NCBI RefSeq assembly: GCF_003336805.1
Contig: NZ_QFWJ01000013.1
Span: forward strand, 1 to 64,000
Origin: Marinospirillum perlucidum
GTDB taxonomy: Bacteria; Pseudomonadota; Gammaproteobacteria; Pseudomonadales; Halomonadaceae
Direction: 5' to 3'
DNA: 64,000 nt
Part shown: positions 1-8,766 of the stretch, in pieces
How the letters are laid out: each line of letters starts with the position of its first letter
Numbering within the stretch: position 1 is the first letter of the stretch
Made by a program: the position numbers and the translations under genes
Notes under the pieces: generated by a model
What the model was told of the DNA's origin: nothing
What the model saw: the letters and a program-made list of their open reading frames with translations, nothing else
Databases searched by the model: none

Positions 1-127
1 AGGATGTGGGTGGCTACCTGATGGACTACTACAACCGGCAACGACCTCATGCATTCAACGACGGTATTTCGCCCGTTGCAGCTGAGGAAAACCTTAAAAC
101 ACTGTCCGGGATTAGTTGACCACTACA
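1..127 (+). mobile_element. Right end of an IS3-family insertion sequence (partial)
   Basis: The window opens inside an insertion sequence. The transposase reading frame stops at 117-119, and the next bases read CCACTACA, ending in the 5'-CA-3' dinucleotide typical of IS3-family right ends. The terminal inverted repeat probably overlaps the 3' end of the transposase gene. The left end lies outside the window, so target-site duplication cannot be checked. The element ends about 31 bp upstream of the next gene's ATG. Confidence 0.7.
3..119 (+). CDS. IS3-family transposase OrfB, C-terminal fragment
   Basis: This is the last 38 codons of a transposase whose start lies before the window. The tail contains YLMDYYNRQRPHAF followed by GISPVAAEE. 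The 'YN..RPH' element with a downstream 'P' block is the usual end of the integrase core (rve, DDE) of IS3-family OrfB proteins. The enzyme catalyses cut-and-paste/circle transposition. Whether the full gene is intact cannot be judged here. Confidence 0.8.
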   Translation, partial: DVGGYLMDYYNRQRPHAFNDGISPVAAEENLKTLSGIS

Positions 128-158
128 TGCCACTCATTTGACAACAACAGGAAGCCTT

Positions 159-1202
159 ATGCCTCAGGAATTAAGCCTGCAATTGGTCGACACCCATGCA
201 GGGGGTGATGTCAGCCGGATCGTAACAGGCGGGATCGATCCTCTGCCGGGGAAAACGGTTCGTCAGCAGATGGAATATTTACGTGATGATATGGATGGTT
301 TGCGCCGTCTGTTGCTGGAAGAACCCTACGGGATTCCGGAGATGTCGGTGGATCTGATTGTTCCGGCAACTGATCCCAAGGCGGAATGGGGTTATATCAT
401 CATGGAGGTGATGGGCTATCCCATCTATTCCGGCTCCAATACCATCTGTACGGCGACAGCCTTGCTGGAGGCAGGATTTATCCCCAAGCAGGAGGGCACC
501 CAGAAGTTCAATCTGGAAGCCCCGGCTGGACTGGTTCAGATAGAAGCCCGGGTGCATGACGGGGTGGTGGAAGCCATCACCTGTGAAGGCCTGCCCAGTT
601 ACATTCATACCTACAAGGCCAAAATCGATGTGCCTGGCATCGGTGAGGTCACCTACAGTGTTGCCTACAGTGGTGGCTTTTATGCTCTGGTAGAAGCTGA
701 AGACCTGGGGTTTGTATTGGAAGCCTCGGAAGAAAGACGCTTGGCTAAAACGGCCCATGCCATTGTTGAAGCCATCCAGGCCGAGCGGGGCTTTTCCCAT
801 TACACCCTGGGGGATGTGGGGCCTCTGCCCTTTCTGCACTTTATGGGGCCGGTCGAACAGGTCAGCCGCCATTCCTTCCGCTCGCGTTCAGCCACCTATG
901 TGCATCCAGGGGTGATTTGCCGCAGCACCACAGGTACTGGGACTTCAGCACGTCTGGCTCTGATGCAGTATGAAGGCAAGATTGAACCGGGTGATCAGCT
1001 GGAAACCGTTTCGCTGAGAAATACCGGCTTTATTGGTACCTACACTGGCCTGGGCAACGAAAACGGCCAGGCAGTGGTGGAAAACAAGATAACCGGCAAG
1101 GGTTACCTGCTGGCGCGTTCCGACATCATCGTCAACTGCAACGATGCCATGACTTCCTGTGATGGGCTTTTGCCGATACTGACCAGTAGTCATCCAGAGT
1201 GA
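159..1202 (+). CDS. Proline racemase/hydroxyproline epimerase family protein with Ser/Thr catalytic positions
   Basis: The 347-residue product has the two-lobed fold signatures of the proline racemase superfamily (proline racemase, 4-hydroxyproline epimerase, trans-3-hydroxyproline dehydratase). It opens with VDTHAGGDVSRIVTGG. The first catalytic block reads YSGSNTIC, where the usual Cys (MCGH) is Ser91. The second reads ICRSTTGTGTSA, where the usual DRSPCGTGTSA Cys is Thr258 and the Asp is Cys254. The start is ATG 159, with AGGAAG 5 bp upstream; an in-frame TTG at 138 has no better support. Substrate is uncertain: known pairs in the family are Cys/Cys, Ser/Cys and Cys/Thr, so this Ser/Thr pair may mark an uncharacterised dehydratase-like activity. 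No proline-catabolic neighbours are present, and an IS end sits just upstream. Confidence 0.8.
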   Translation: MPQELSLQLVDTHAGGDVSRIVTGGIDPLPGKTVRQQMEYLRDDMDGLRRLLLEEPYGIPEMSVDLIVPATDPKAEWGYIIMEVMGYPIYSGSNTICTATALLEAGFIPKQEGTQKFNLEAPAGLVQIEARVHDGVVEAITCEGLPSYIHTYKAKIDVPGIGEVTYSVAYSGGFYALVEAEDLGFVLEASEERRLAKTAHAIVEAIQAERGFSHYTLGDVGPLPFLHFMGPVEQVSRHSFRSRSATYVHPGVICRSTTGTGTSARLALMQYEGKIEPGDQLETVSLRNTGFIGTYTGLGNENGQAVVENKITGKGYLLARSDIIVNCNDAMTSCDGLLPILTSSHPE

Positions 1203-1251
1203 GGGTGGCTAAGTTTGGCCTTGAATAAAACAAGGCGTCAGACTTTAAATG

Positions 1252-1293
1252 AAAAAAGCCAGTTTAGCGATTCTGCTGAACTGGCTTTTTTTC
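1252..1293. terminator. Bidirectional rho-independent terminator
   Basis: A stem of AAAGCCAGTT (left) pairs with AACTGGCTTT (right) around a short loop, preceded by an A run and followed by a T run. It can therefore end transcripts from the racemase-family gene on the plus strand and from the lipoprotein gene on the minus strand. Confidence 0.8.
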
Positions 1294-1308
1294 ATCGAAT
1301 TTGTCTTG

Positions 1309-2181
1309 CTAATTAATGCCGATCTCGCCCTGAACCTCATCGCTATAGTCAATTTCCTGCAGGGGGAGGTCGCTGCTGCTGATCAGGCCATCAAAAAAGA
1401 GGCGGTAATTGATGGCGGTTCGGTCGACCAGAGCGGAATAGCCGCTACGCCCCAGGCTGGAAAAGCTGATATCCAAAGGGATTTGTAATTGGCGGCTGCT
1501 TTGGCTGGGAAAGCTGGAGCCAGGGTTTAGGCGGGTATCGAGGATATTTGTTCCACTCAGTTCCAAGCCAGCATTCAGGCGCTCGATATCCACGCTAAAG
1601 ATATTGGGGTTGGTGATTTCCAGTGTGGCCACCAGGCGGGCTGCGGTAAAGGTGAGGTGATCCACTTTCAAGTCGGCCAGCCTAATTTCGGGTCGTTGGG
1701 GCAATGGAAGCTGACCTGAGGTTTCCCAGGCAAGGCGCTTGCCGGGAAGCAGCGGGAGATCGACTACCAGCCCTCCGCTAAGCTGGTAATCCAGTCGATT
1801 ACTGTTTTTTAAATCGGCCAGGGTAGCCACGGCTGCAGGCAGGTTGACATCAACAACAAAGGTCAGGGTTTCAGTTTTCTTGCTACCCAGGGAAAAACCT
1901 TGATTCTGTTCACCCTGAGCCAGAGAGTGTCCCTGAACGGTCAGCGAGTAATCCAGTGCACCGACTGGCAGGCTAAACTGGTTGGGGTTGAAAACCTCGA
2001 TATCCACTTCCAGACGAGCTTCTTCCAGGTTTAAAGCCACAAGACGCTGATCAACCACCTTTACTTCCGGGGTTTCAGGTTCATAAAAGCTACTCAAGAA
2101 GCTGCAGCCGGATAGCGTCAGGATCAGGAGGAGTCCAGCAAGCAAGCGATACCCTGAAGCCAGTTTTTTTGATTTAAGCAT
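1309..2181 (-). CDS. LEA type 2 (WHy-domain) family lipoprotein
   Basis: This 290-residue protein has a lipoprotein signal peptide: a charged N terminus, a hydrophobic stretch of leucines and the lipobox LSGC at about residues 23-26. Two successive LEA2/WHy-like beta domains follow (about 40-150 and 165-285), each with an internal 'E(I/V)xNPNxFxxxx' element (FNPNQFSLPV and TNPNIFSVDI). Such bacterial lipoproteins are thought to sit on the outer membrane and bind or protect partners; the function is unknown. The gene lies 56 bp downstream of ppsR on the same strand and may be cotranscribed. Confidence 0.8.
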   Translation of the reverse strand: MLKSKKLASGYRLLAGLLLILTLSGCSFLSSFYEPETPEVKVVDQRLVALNLEEARLEVDIEVFNPNQFSLPVGALDYSLTVQGHSLAQGEQNQGFSLGSKKTETLTFVVDVNLPAAVATLADLKNSNRLDYQLSGGLVVDLPLLPGKRLAWETSGQLPLPQRPEIRLADLKVDHLTFTAARLVATLEITNPNIFSVDIERLNAGLELSGTNILDTRLNPGSSFPSQSSRQLQIPLDISFSSLGRSGYSALVDRTAINYRLFFDGLISSSDLPLQEIDYSDEVQGEIGIN

Positions 2182-2237
2182 TGATAATTCCCTCTTATTT
2201 AAAGTCCTGTTGTTGGTCCTGTCCGACTTGCTCCGCC

Positions 2238-3068
2238 TTACCTGGGCGAAAAGCGTCGTTCAATCCCGGCCTGGGATAGAATTCGGGTGGAGATTTCCTC
2301 GATGGAATGGTGAGTGGAATCAATATAGTCAATATTATGACGGCGGTAGAGGTTTTCCACGTCTTCCACTTCCTGACGGCACTGCTTCAGGGAGGAATAG
2401 CGGCTATTGGGGCGGCGCTCGTGGCGAATGGAGGCCAGACGTTCCGGTTCGATGGTCAGGCCGAAGATCTTATGGCGATAGGGGCGCAGGGCCTTGGGCA
2501 GCTCGCTGTCGAGCATATCATCTTCGGTAATAGGGTAGTTGGCCGCACGAACACCAAACTGCAGCGCCATATAGATACAGGTGGGGGTTTTGCCGCAGCG
2601 GGAAACACCTACCAGTATCAGATCGGCCTTGTCATAGTGGTGGGTTCGGGCACCGTCGTCATTATCCAGGGCGTAATGAACCGAATCGATCCGCGCCTTA
2701 TAGGTATTTTCCTTTTCCTTGGTCAGCGCATGGGTCTTACCGACCGAATAGCTGGAATGGGCGCCCAGTTCATCTTCCAGGGGCGCCAGGAAGGTGGAAA
2801 AGACGTCGATGTTCATGGCGTTGCTATGACTGATGATGCTGCGGATCGATTGATCCACGATAGTATCGATCAGCAGGGGGCGAGCGCCGTCTTCTTCGGC
2901 AGTACGGTTTATCAGCTCAACCAGTTGATGTGCTTTTTCTGCCGTGTTGATATAAGGCTGGGTTATCAGCTCGAACTGAATGCTTTCAAATTGGGCCAGC
3001 AGGCTGCGGCCAAGGGCTTCAGCGGTAATCCCGGTGCCGTCGGAAATGAAAAAGGCGGTACGCTTCAT
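2238..3068 (-). CDS. ppsR: Phosphoenolpyruvate synthase regulatory protein (DUF299 kinase/pyrophosphorylase)
   Basis: The 276-residue cytosolic protein begins [17 protein letters not shown], the family signature, and has the ADP-binding P-loop GVSRCGKT near residue 155. PpsR is a bifunctional enzyme: it inactivates PEP synthase by ADP-dependent threonine phosphorylation and reactivates it by phosphate-dependent dephosphorylation. The gene is divergent from ppsA (129 bp apart), the standard arrangement, which supports PpsA rather than pyruvate phosphate dikinase as its target. Confidence 0.95.
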   Translation of the reverse strand: MKRTAFFISDGTGITAEALGRSLLAQFESIQFELITQPYINTAEKAHQLVELINRTAEEDGARPLLIDTIVDQSIRSIISHSNAMNIDVFSTFLAPLEDELGAHSSYSVGKTHALTKEKENTYKARIDSVHYALDNDDGARTHHYDKADLILVGVSRCGKTPTCIYMALQFGVRAANYPITEDDMLDSELPKALRPYRHKIFGLTIEPERLASIRHERRPNSRYSSLKQCRQEVEDVENLYRRHNIDYIDSTHHSIEEISTRILSQAGIERRFSPR

Positions 3069-3196
3069 GCTATCCCCTAAAATCGTGTATTATCTGTGCA
3101 AAATGAACCGCGTAGGCTTTGCCCTTCAGCTTCTTATTCTGCTGTTTTTAATGGGCAAAGTCATCTGCAGATAACCAGTTTAAACGGAGGCCTGTC

Positions 3197-5596
3197 TTGA
3201 GCAAGACCGCAGCGGGTGCAAATAACGAGCATATTCTTTGGTTTGACCATCTGGGCATGCAGGATGTGGAGCGAGTCGGGGGCAAGAATGCTTCCCTCGG
3301 CGAGATGATCAGTAATCTGGCTTCAGCCGGAGTGCAGGTGCCAGGTGGTTTTGCCACGACAGCGACAGCCTATCGTGAATTTCTGCAACATGATGGTCTG
3401 GCAGACCGGATCAACAAGGCCCTGGATGAGCTGGATGTTGATGACGTTCGTGCTCTGGCTACCACCGGCGCACAGATTCGCCAGTGGGTAATTGATACTC
3501 CCTTCCCCGAGCCTCTGGAAAATGCCCTGCGGGAAGCTTATGAGCACCTGGAAAAGCAACACCCTCATTTGAAGGTGGCGGTGCGTTCATCAGCTACTGC
3601 AGAAGACCTGCCGGATGCCTCCTTTGCCGGTCAGCAGGAAACCTTTTTGAATATCGAAGGGTTTGCTCAGGTCAAGCAGGCGGTTCACGAGGTTTTTGCT
3701 TCCCTGTTCAACGACCGTGCGATCTCCTACCGGGTTCACCAGGGTTTTGACCATTCGCTGGTTGCTTTGTCCGCCGGTATTCAGAAGATGGTGCGTTCGG
3801 AAACCGGCGCTTCCGGGGTCATGTTTACCCTGGATACCGAATCTGGCTTCCGTGAAGCCGTCTTTGTTACCAGTGCCTATGGCCTGGGCGAGACGGTGGT
3901 TCAGGGTTCGGTCAACCCGGATGAATTCTATGTGCACAAACCCACGCTGGAAGCCGGGCGTCCGGCCATTCTGCGCCGTAACCTTGGTAGCAAGCTGATC
4001 AAGATGGTTTACGGCGAGGAATCCTCGGCCGGCAAATCCGTCAAGACGGTGGAAGTGGATCTGGAAGATCGCCAGCGCTTCTCGTTGGAAGACGAAGAAA
4101 TCATGAATCTGGCCCGCCAGGCCATGATTATCGAGAAACACTACCAGCGTCCCATGGACATTGAATGGGCCAAGGATGGTGATGATGGTCAGCTGTATAT
4201 CGTTCAGGCGCGTCCGGAGACCGTTAAAAGTCGTGATGGCAATAACGTCATGGAGCGTTTTCTGCTGAAAGAGCAGGGCGAAATCCTGATTGAAGGCCGT
4301 GCCATCGGTCAGCGTATCGGTGCTGGCAAGGTAAGAATCGTCACCGGACCTGACGAAATGGACAAGGTTCAGGCAGGTGATGTGCTGGTAACCGACATGA
4401 CGGACCCGGATTGGGAGCCGGTCATGAAGAAGGCCTCAGCCATCATTACCAATCGTGGTGGGCGCACCTGCCACGCCGCCATCATTGCCCGCGAACTGGG
4501 TATTCCTGCGGTTGTAGGTTGTGGTGATGCCACCGAAGAACTTCAGGAAGGGGCCGAGGTTACGGTTTCTTGTGCTGAAGGGGACACAGGTTTTGTTTAT
4601 GCCGGTATTCTGGATTATGAACTCCTGACCAACAGCATCGATGCCATGCCCGAACTGCCGTTCAAGATCATGATGAACGTGGGTAACCCGGATCGTGCCT
4701 TTGGTTTTGCTTCTCTGCCCAATGAAGGGGTAGGGCTGGCGCGTCTGGAATTTATCATCAACCGCATGATCGGGGTGCATCCCAAGGCTCTGCTGGAATT
4801 TGACAGCCTGCCTTCCGATCTGCAGAAGAACATTCGCAGTCGCACCGTGGGCTATTCCGATCCGGTTGAATTCTACGTGGAAAAACTGGTGGAAGGGATT
4901 GCCAGCCTGGCTGCTGCCTTCTGGCCCAAGCGGGTGATCGTGCGCTTGTCCGACTTTAAATCCAATGAGTATGAAAACCTGATTGGTGGCAAGCAGTATG
5001 AACCGGCTGAAGAAAACCCCATGCTGGGTTTCCGCGGGGCTTCACGCTACATCTCCGAGAAGTTCCAGGATTGTTTTGAGCTGGAATGCCGCGCTTTGAA
5101 GAAGGTCCGTGATGTCATGGGCCTGAATAACGTGGAAATCATGGTGCCCTTTGTACGCACGCCGGGCGAAGCCAAGGGCGTTTCCGAACTCTTGGCGGCT
5201 AACGGCCTGGTGCGCGGCGAGAACCACCTCAAGCTGATCATGATGTGTGAGCTGCCGGCCAATGCGCTGCTGGCCGAGGAATTCCTGGAGTACTTTGATG
5301 GTTTCTCCATCGGTTCCAACGACCTGACTCAGCTGACACTGGGGCTGGATCGGGATTCCGGCATCGTCGCCCACCTGTTTGATGAGCGTAATCCGGCAGT
5401 GAAGCGCCTCTTGTCCATGGCCATTGAAGCCTGTAAGAAGCAGGGTAAATACGTGGGTATTTGTGGCCAGGGACCTTCTGACCACCCCGATCTGGCGCGC
5501 TGGTTGATGGATCAGGGTATCGATTCGGTATCCCTGAATCCGGATGCTGTGCTGGATACCTGGTTCAGTTTGGCCAACGAAACGCCAGAAGACTGA
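3197..5596 (+). CDS. ppsA: Phosphoenolpyruvate synthase
   Basis: The 799-residue enzyme converts pyruvate and ATP to PEP, AMP and phosphate in gluconeogenesis. The N-terminal ATP-grasp domain contains [11 protein letters not shown] near residue 30 and the [19 protein letters not shown] block. The swivelling phosphohistidine domain has GGRTCHAA with the phosphocarrier His at residue 426. The C-terminal PEP-binding TIM barrel contains [19 protein letters not shown]. The preferred start is TTG at 3197, with ACGGAGG 6 bp upstream. The Thr just before the catalytic His is the expected site of PpsR control. A terminator follows. Confidence 0.96.
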   Translation: MSKTAAGANNEHILWFDHLGMQDVERVGGKNASLGEMISNLASAGVQVPGGFATTATAYREFLQHDGLADRINKALDELDVDDVRALATTGAQIRQWVIDTPFPEPLENALREAYEHLEKQHPHLKVAVRSSATAEDLPDASFAGQQETFLNIEGFAQVKQAVHEVFASLFNDRAISYRVHQGFDHSLVALSAGIQKMVRSETGASGVMFTLDTESGFREAVFVTSAYGLGETVVQGSVNPDEFYVHKPTLEAGRPAILRRNLGSKLIKMVYGEESSAGKSVKTVEVDLEDRQRFSLEDEEIMNLARQAMIIEKHYQRPMDIEWAKDGDDGQLYIVQARPETVKSRDGNNVMERFLLKEQGEILIEGRAIGQRIGAGKVRIVTGPDEMDKVQAGDVLVTDMTDPDWEPVMKKASAIITNRGGRTCHAAIIARELGIPAVVGCGDATEELQEGAEVTVSCAEGDTGFVYAGILDYELLTNSIDAMPELPFKIMMNVGNPDRAFGFASLPNEGVGLARLEFIINRMIGVHPKALLEFDSLPSDLQKNIRSRTVGYSDPVEFYVEKLVEGIASLAAAFWPKRVIVRLSDFKSNEYENLIGGKQYEPAEENPMLGFRGASRYISEKFQDCFELECRALKKVRDVMGLNNVEIMVPFVRTPGEAKGVSELLAANGLVRGENHLKLIMMCELPANALLAEEFLEYFDGFSIGSNDLTQLTLGLDRDSGIVAHLFDERNPAVKRLLSMAIEACKKQGKYVGICGQGPSDHPDLARWLMDQGIDSVSLNPDAVLDTWFSLANETPED

Positions 5597-5630
5597 TAAA
5601 GCGTCTGACCGGCTCATTTAGTCGAAAATA

Positions 5631-5667
5631 GCGGCCTGTTTGCAACTTTTGTAGACAGGCCGTTTTT
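5631..5667 (+). terminator. Rho-independent terminator of ppsA
   Basis: The arms CGGCCTGT (5631-5638) and ACAGGCCG (5654-5661) pair exactly and are followed by six T. The hairpin lies 35 bp after the ppsA stop. Confidence 0.85.
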
Positions 5668-5787
5668 TGTCTTCTTTTTACAAAACACCTCATACTTATA
5701 ACGAACAGACAGGATTTCAGCCCACTGCTAGCATCAGGAGCCGTTGGTTGATTTAACGAGTTATCAAGACAATTCAAGGAGCAAGCA

Positions 5788-6279
5788 ATGCAATACGTAA
5801 CCCCTGATCTTTGTGATGCTTATCCGGATCTGGTTGAAGTCGTCGAGCCGATGTTCGTCAACCTGGGTGGCCGGGATTCTTTTGGTGGTGAAATCGTCAC
5901 CATCAAGTGTTTTGAAGACAATTCCCTGGTCAAGGAAGAAGTCGACAAGCCTGGCGCAGGCAAGGTCATGGTTGTGGATGCCGGTGGTTCTTTCCGCTGC
6001 GCCATGCTGGGCGACATGCTTGCCGAAAAAGCGGTTAAAAATGGCTGGGAAGGCGTCATCATGTACGGCTGTATCCGCGATGTGGATATCATCAATGAGC
6101 TGGATATCGGTGTTCAGGCGCTGGGTACCCATCCACGCAAATCCGAAAAGAAGGGCGTGGGTGAATACCAGGTGCCGGTTTCCTTTGGTGGCGTGACTTT
6201 TGTCACCGGTGACTATGTCTATGCGGATAACAACGGTATTATTGTTTCTCCCGAACCCCTGAAAATGCCTGAAGAGTAA
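5788..6279 (+). CDS. rraA: Ribonuclease E activity regulator RraA
   Basis: The 163-residue protein matches RraA, which binds RNase E and the degradosome and lowers mRNA decay. Visible family blocks are [17 protein letters not shown] at the start, [19 protein letters not shown] in the middle and [20 protein letters not shown]. The ring-forming fold was once mis-called MenG methyltransferase. A good SD (AAGGAG) precedes the ATG. The stop lies three bases before the ggt start, so rraA, ggt and maf probably form one transcript. Confidence 0.93.
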   Translation: MQYVTPDLCDAYPDLVEVVEPMFVNLGGRDSFGGEIVTIKCFEDNSLVKEEVDKPGAGKVMVVDAGGSFRCAMLGDMLAEKAVKNGWEGVIMYGCIRDVDIINELDIGVQALGTHPRKSEKKGVGEYQVPVSFGGVTFVTGDYVYADNNGIIVSPEPLKMPEE

Positions 6280-6282
6280 ACG

Positions 6283-8106
6283 ATGTTCACTGGCCTGACC
6301 CCCAAACTGGTTGCCACTGGTTTTGTTGCAGGATTACTGCTGACCAGTGGTTGTAGTCTTACACCCAGTGCGGGGCAGGCTGGACCCACTTCAGAGCTGC
6401 GTCAGCCTGAGATCGCCTCAGCTTTTCGCCAACAACAGGAAAATCTGAGCTTTGAGCACCAGGCGGTTGCAGCAGCCAATCCTCTGGCAGCCAAAGCCGG
6501 TCAGGAAATCCTGCAGGCTGGTGGTAATGCTCTGGATGCTGCCATTGCCACCCAACTGGTTCTGGGGCTGGTAGAACCTCAATCCAGTGGTCTGGGTGGT
6601 GGTGGATTCCTGCTCTACTGGGATGGCCAGCAGGTGGTAGCCTGGGAAGGGCGGGAAACAGCCCCTGCAGCCGCCACACCGGAATTATTTCTGGATGCTG
6701 AGGGCGAACCCCTGGAGTTTCTGCAGGCGGTCGGCAGTGGAGCGGCCGTAGGTGTGCCCGGCCTCCTGGCCATGCTCGAAGCCGCGCACCGTGAACAGGG
6801 GCAACTTGCCTGGGCACGTCTTTTTGAGCCGGCAATTCGTCTGGCTGAAGACGGCTTTGCCGTAAGCAGACGTCTGCACCATCTACTCAGCGAAGATCCT
6901 CTCTTGGCTGCTAATTCGGCGGCCAGAAATTTTTACTACCTGGATAATGGCGAGGCCCTACCAGTCGGTCATCGCCTCAAAAACCCGGCACTGGCTGCGA
7001 TCTATCGGCAAGTCGCCCAAGGCGGGAGTGAGGTTTTTTATCAGGGCAGTGTGGCCCGTTCGATCCAGCGGGCTGTTGTTAACCAGCCAGGACAACCCGG
7101 ACAGCTGTCTTTAGCTGATCTGGCCAACTATCAGCCCAACTCGGGTTCGGCTCTCTGCTCCAGCTGGCAAGTTTACCTGGTTTGCGGGGCACCACCGCCT
7201 TCTTCGGGTCAACTGACCCTGATGCAGATCTTGGGGATACTGGAACACCTGGATGCGGATCAATTGGCTGATCCCGAAGGTTTTTATTCCCCCCAGGGTC
7301 TGCATTTGTATATTGAGGCTTCACGATTGGCCTTTGCCGACCGCGCTCTTTATATTGCTGATCCTGCTTATGTTGAAGCGCCCGGCGGTGACTGGTCGAA
7401 TCTACTACGACCTGCCTATTTGCAGGAAAGGGCCCGGCAAATTCAACCGCTTGCTGAAGACCGCGCCAGGGCCGGTCAGCCAGCTCCGGTGGAAACCACC
7501 TGGGCACCGCAACCTGAGCAGCCGGAATATGGCACCAGCCATATCAGTGTGATTGATGCCGAGGGTCAGGCCGTGGCCATGACTTCCTCCATCGAGCAGG
7601 CTTTTGGCAGCCGCATCCTGGTGGATGGAGGAACGGGGCTGCCAGGTGGTTTTCTACTCAATAATCAGCTGACTGACTTTTCCTTTCGACCCAGCGATGA
7701 CCAGGGGCGTCTGATTGCCAATCGGGTTGAGCCGGGCAAGCGTCCTCGTTCGAGCATGAGTCCCACCCTGGTTTTTGATGCCCATACAGGTGAATTGCGG
7801 GCGAGCCTGGGTTCCCCCGGTGGGGCTGCGATCATCCATTTTACCGCCAAAACCCTGTTGGGGATGCTGCAATGGCAGCTGACACCCCAGGAAGCCATTA
7901 ACCTGCCCAATTTGGCCAATTTCAATAGTGTGACCCTGCTGGAAAAGGGACGTTTTGAGGATTATGTGCGTCTGGGTCTGGAAGCTCGTGGGCAGGAGGT
8001 GATTGCAAGAGACCTCACCAGCGGTATCCAGGCTTTACTGATCACCCCTTCAGGTATCCAGGGTGGCGCTGATCCGCGTCGTGAAGGCTGGGTCGCCGGA
8101 GACTGA
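6283..8106 (+). CDS. ggt: Gamma-glutamyltransferase, predicted lipoprotein
   Basis: The 607-residue product belongs to the Ntn-hydrolase family that transfers or hydrolyses gamma-glutamyl groups of glutathione in the periplasm. The nucleophile for self-cleavage is Thr418 in YGTSHISVID, splitting the chain into large and small subunits. Downstream come the oxyanion and substrate block RPRSSMSPTLVF and GSPGGAAII. Unlike soluble periplasmic GGT, the N terminus ends in the lipobox LLTSGC (residues 19-24), so the enzyme is probably membrane-anchored. It lies between rraA (3 bp) and maf (6 bp). Confidence 0.92.
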   Translation: MFTGLTPKLVATGFVAGLLLTSGCSLTPSAGQAGPTSELRQPEIASAFRQQQENLSFEHQAVAAANPLAAKAGQEILQAGGNALDAAIATQLVLGLVEPQSSGLGGGGFLLYWDGQQVVAWEGRETAPAAATPELFLDAEGEPLEFLQAVGSGAAVGVPGLLAMLEAAHREQGQLAWARLFEPAIRLAEDGFAVSRRLHHLLSEDPLLAANSAARNFYYLDNGEALPVGHRLKNPALAAIYRQVAQGGSEVFYQGSVARSIQRAVVNQPGQPGQLSLADLANYQPNSGSALCSSWQVYLVCGAPPPSSGQLTLMQILGILEHLDADQLADPEGFYSPQGLHLYIEASRLAFADRALYIADPAYVEAPGGDWSNLLRPAYLQERARQIQPLAEDRARAGQPAPVETTWAPQPEQPEYGTSHISVIDAEGQAVAMTSSIEQAFGSRILVDGGTGLPGGFLLNNQLTDFSFRPSDDQGRLIANRVEPGKRPRSSMSPTLVFDAHTGELRASLGSPGGAAIIHFTAKTLLGMLQWQLTPQEAINLPNLANFNSVTLLEKGRFEDYVRLGLEARGQEVIARDLTSGIQALLITPSGIQGGADPRREGWVAGD

Positions 8107-8112
8107 TTCAAG

Positions 8113-8718
8113 ATGCAAACACCACCTCTATTACAACACCTGGTTCTGGCTTCGGCTTCACCGCGTCGCAAGGAACTGCTCTACCAACTCCAACCAGGAC
8201 TACAGCTGACGATCCAGCCCGCTGCGATCGATGAAAGCCTGGTGGGGCAGGAAGCTGGCGAAGATCTGGTTCGACGCCTGGCCATCGCCAAGGCGCATCG
8301 AATTGCTTCCAGTCTGGATTCAAGCCTCGCTGGCTATCCTGTCCTGGCTGCCGATACTGAAGTCGTACTGGACGGTCGGCCCCTAGGTAAGCCAGGCAGT
8401 CGCGAGGCGGCGGTTGAGCTCCTGTCACGCCTTTCCGGTCGCTTTCATGAGGTGAAAACAGGGATGGCTTTGGTTAAGGGGTCTACCTGGCTGGATGCAG
8501 TGGTTACCACTCGGGTTTTTTTCCGTGAGTTGAGCCGGGATGAGATCCAGGCCTATGTAGCCACGGGAGAACCGGACGACAAGGCCGGGGGCTATGGTAT
8601 CCAAGGCCGAGGAGCGGCTTTGGTAGAAAAAATCGAGGGCAGCTATTCCAATGTCGTGGGGCTGCCTCTGGAAACCCTGACGCAATTATTGGCTCAGCTG
8701 GGCTATCGGGTGTTCTGA
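8113..8718 (+). CDS. maf: Maf-family nucleoside triphosphate pyrophosphatase (YhdE-type)
   Basis: The 201-residue protein begins with the Maf signature LVLASASPRRKELL and has the conserved ADTEVVLDGRPLGKP and DDKAGGYGIQGRGA blocks. Maf proteins hydrolyse dTTP, UTP or modified nucleotides to monophosphates. The KAGGYGIQG motif favours the YhdE (dTTP/UTP) subgroup over YceF, by family knowledge. It starts 6 bp after the ggt stop, so it is probably cotranscribed. Confidence 0.9.
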   Translation: MQTPPLLQHLVLASASPRRKELLYQLQPGLQLTIQPAAIDESLVGQEAGEDLVRRLAIAKAHRIASSLDSSLAGYPVLAADTEVVLDGRPLGKPGSREAAVELLSRLSGRFHEVKTGMALVKGSTWLDAVVTTRVFFRELSRDEIQAYVATGEPDDKAGGYGIQGRGAALVEKIEGSYSNVVGLPLETLTQLLAQLGYRVF

Positions 8719-8724
8719 GCACTG

Positions 8725-8742
8725 GAAGCCCCTCAGGGCTTC
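8725..8742. other. Short hairpin between convergent genes
   Basis: GAAGCCC (8725-8731) and GGGCTTC (8736-8742) pair perfectly around CTCA. Neither side has a T run, so termination is possible but weak. It lies between the stops of maf (plus strand) and the hydroxyacid dehydrogenase (minus strand). Confidence 0.4.
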
Positions 8743-8766
8743 ACAGAGGGTTGAGAAAGCTTGGGT

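Noticed and set aside
138-143. TTGACA just outside the IS3-family end as a hybrid promoter -35
   Set aside because: A correctly spaced -10 would fall inside the racemase-family gene after its ATG, so it could not drive that gene.
279-872. Long minus-strand frame opposite the racemase-family gene
   Set aside because: It is a shadow of a well-supported gene, with no SD and no recognisable domain; the same applies to other long antisense frames such as those opposite ppsA, pheT, thrS and metH.
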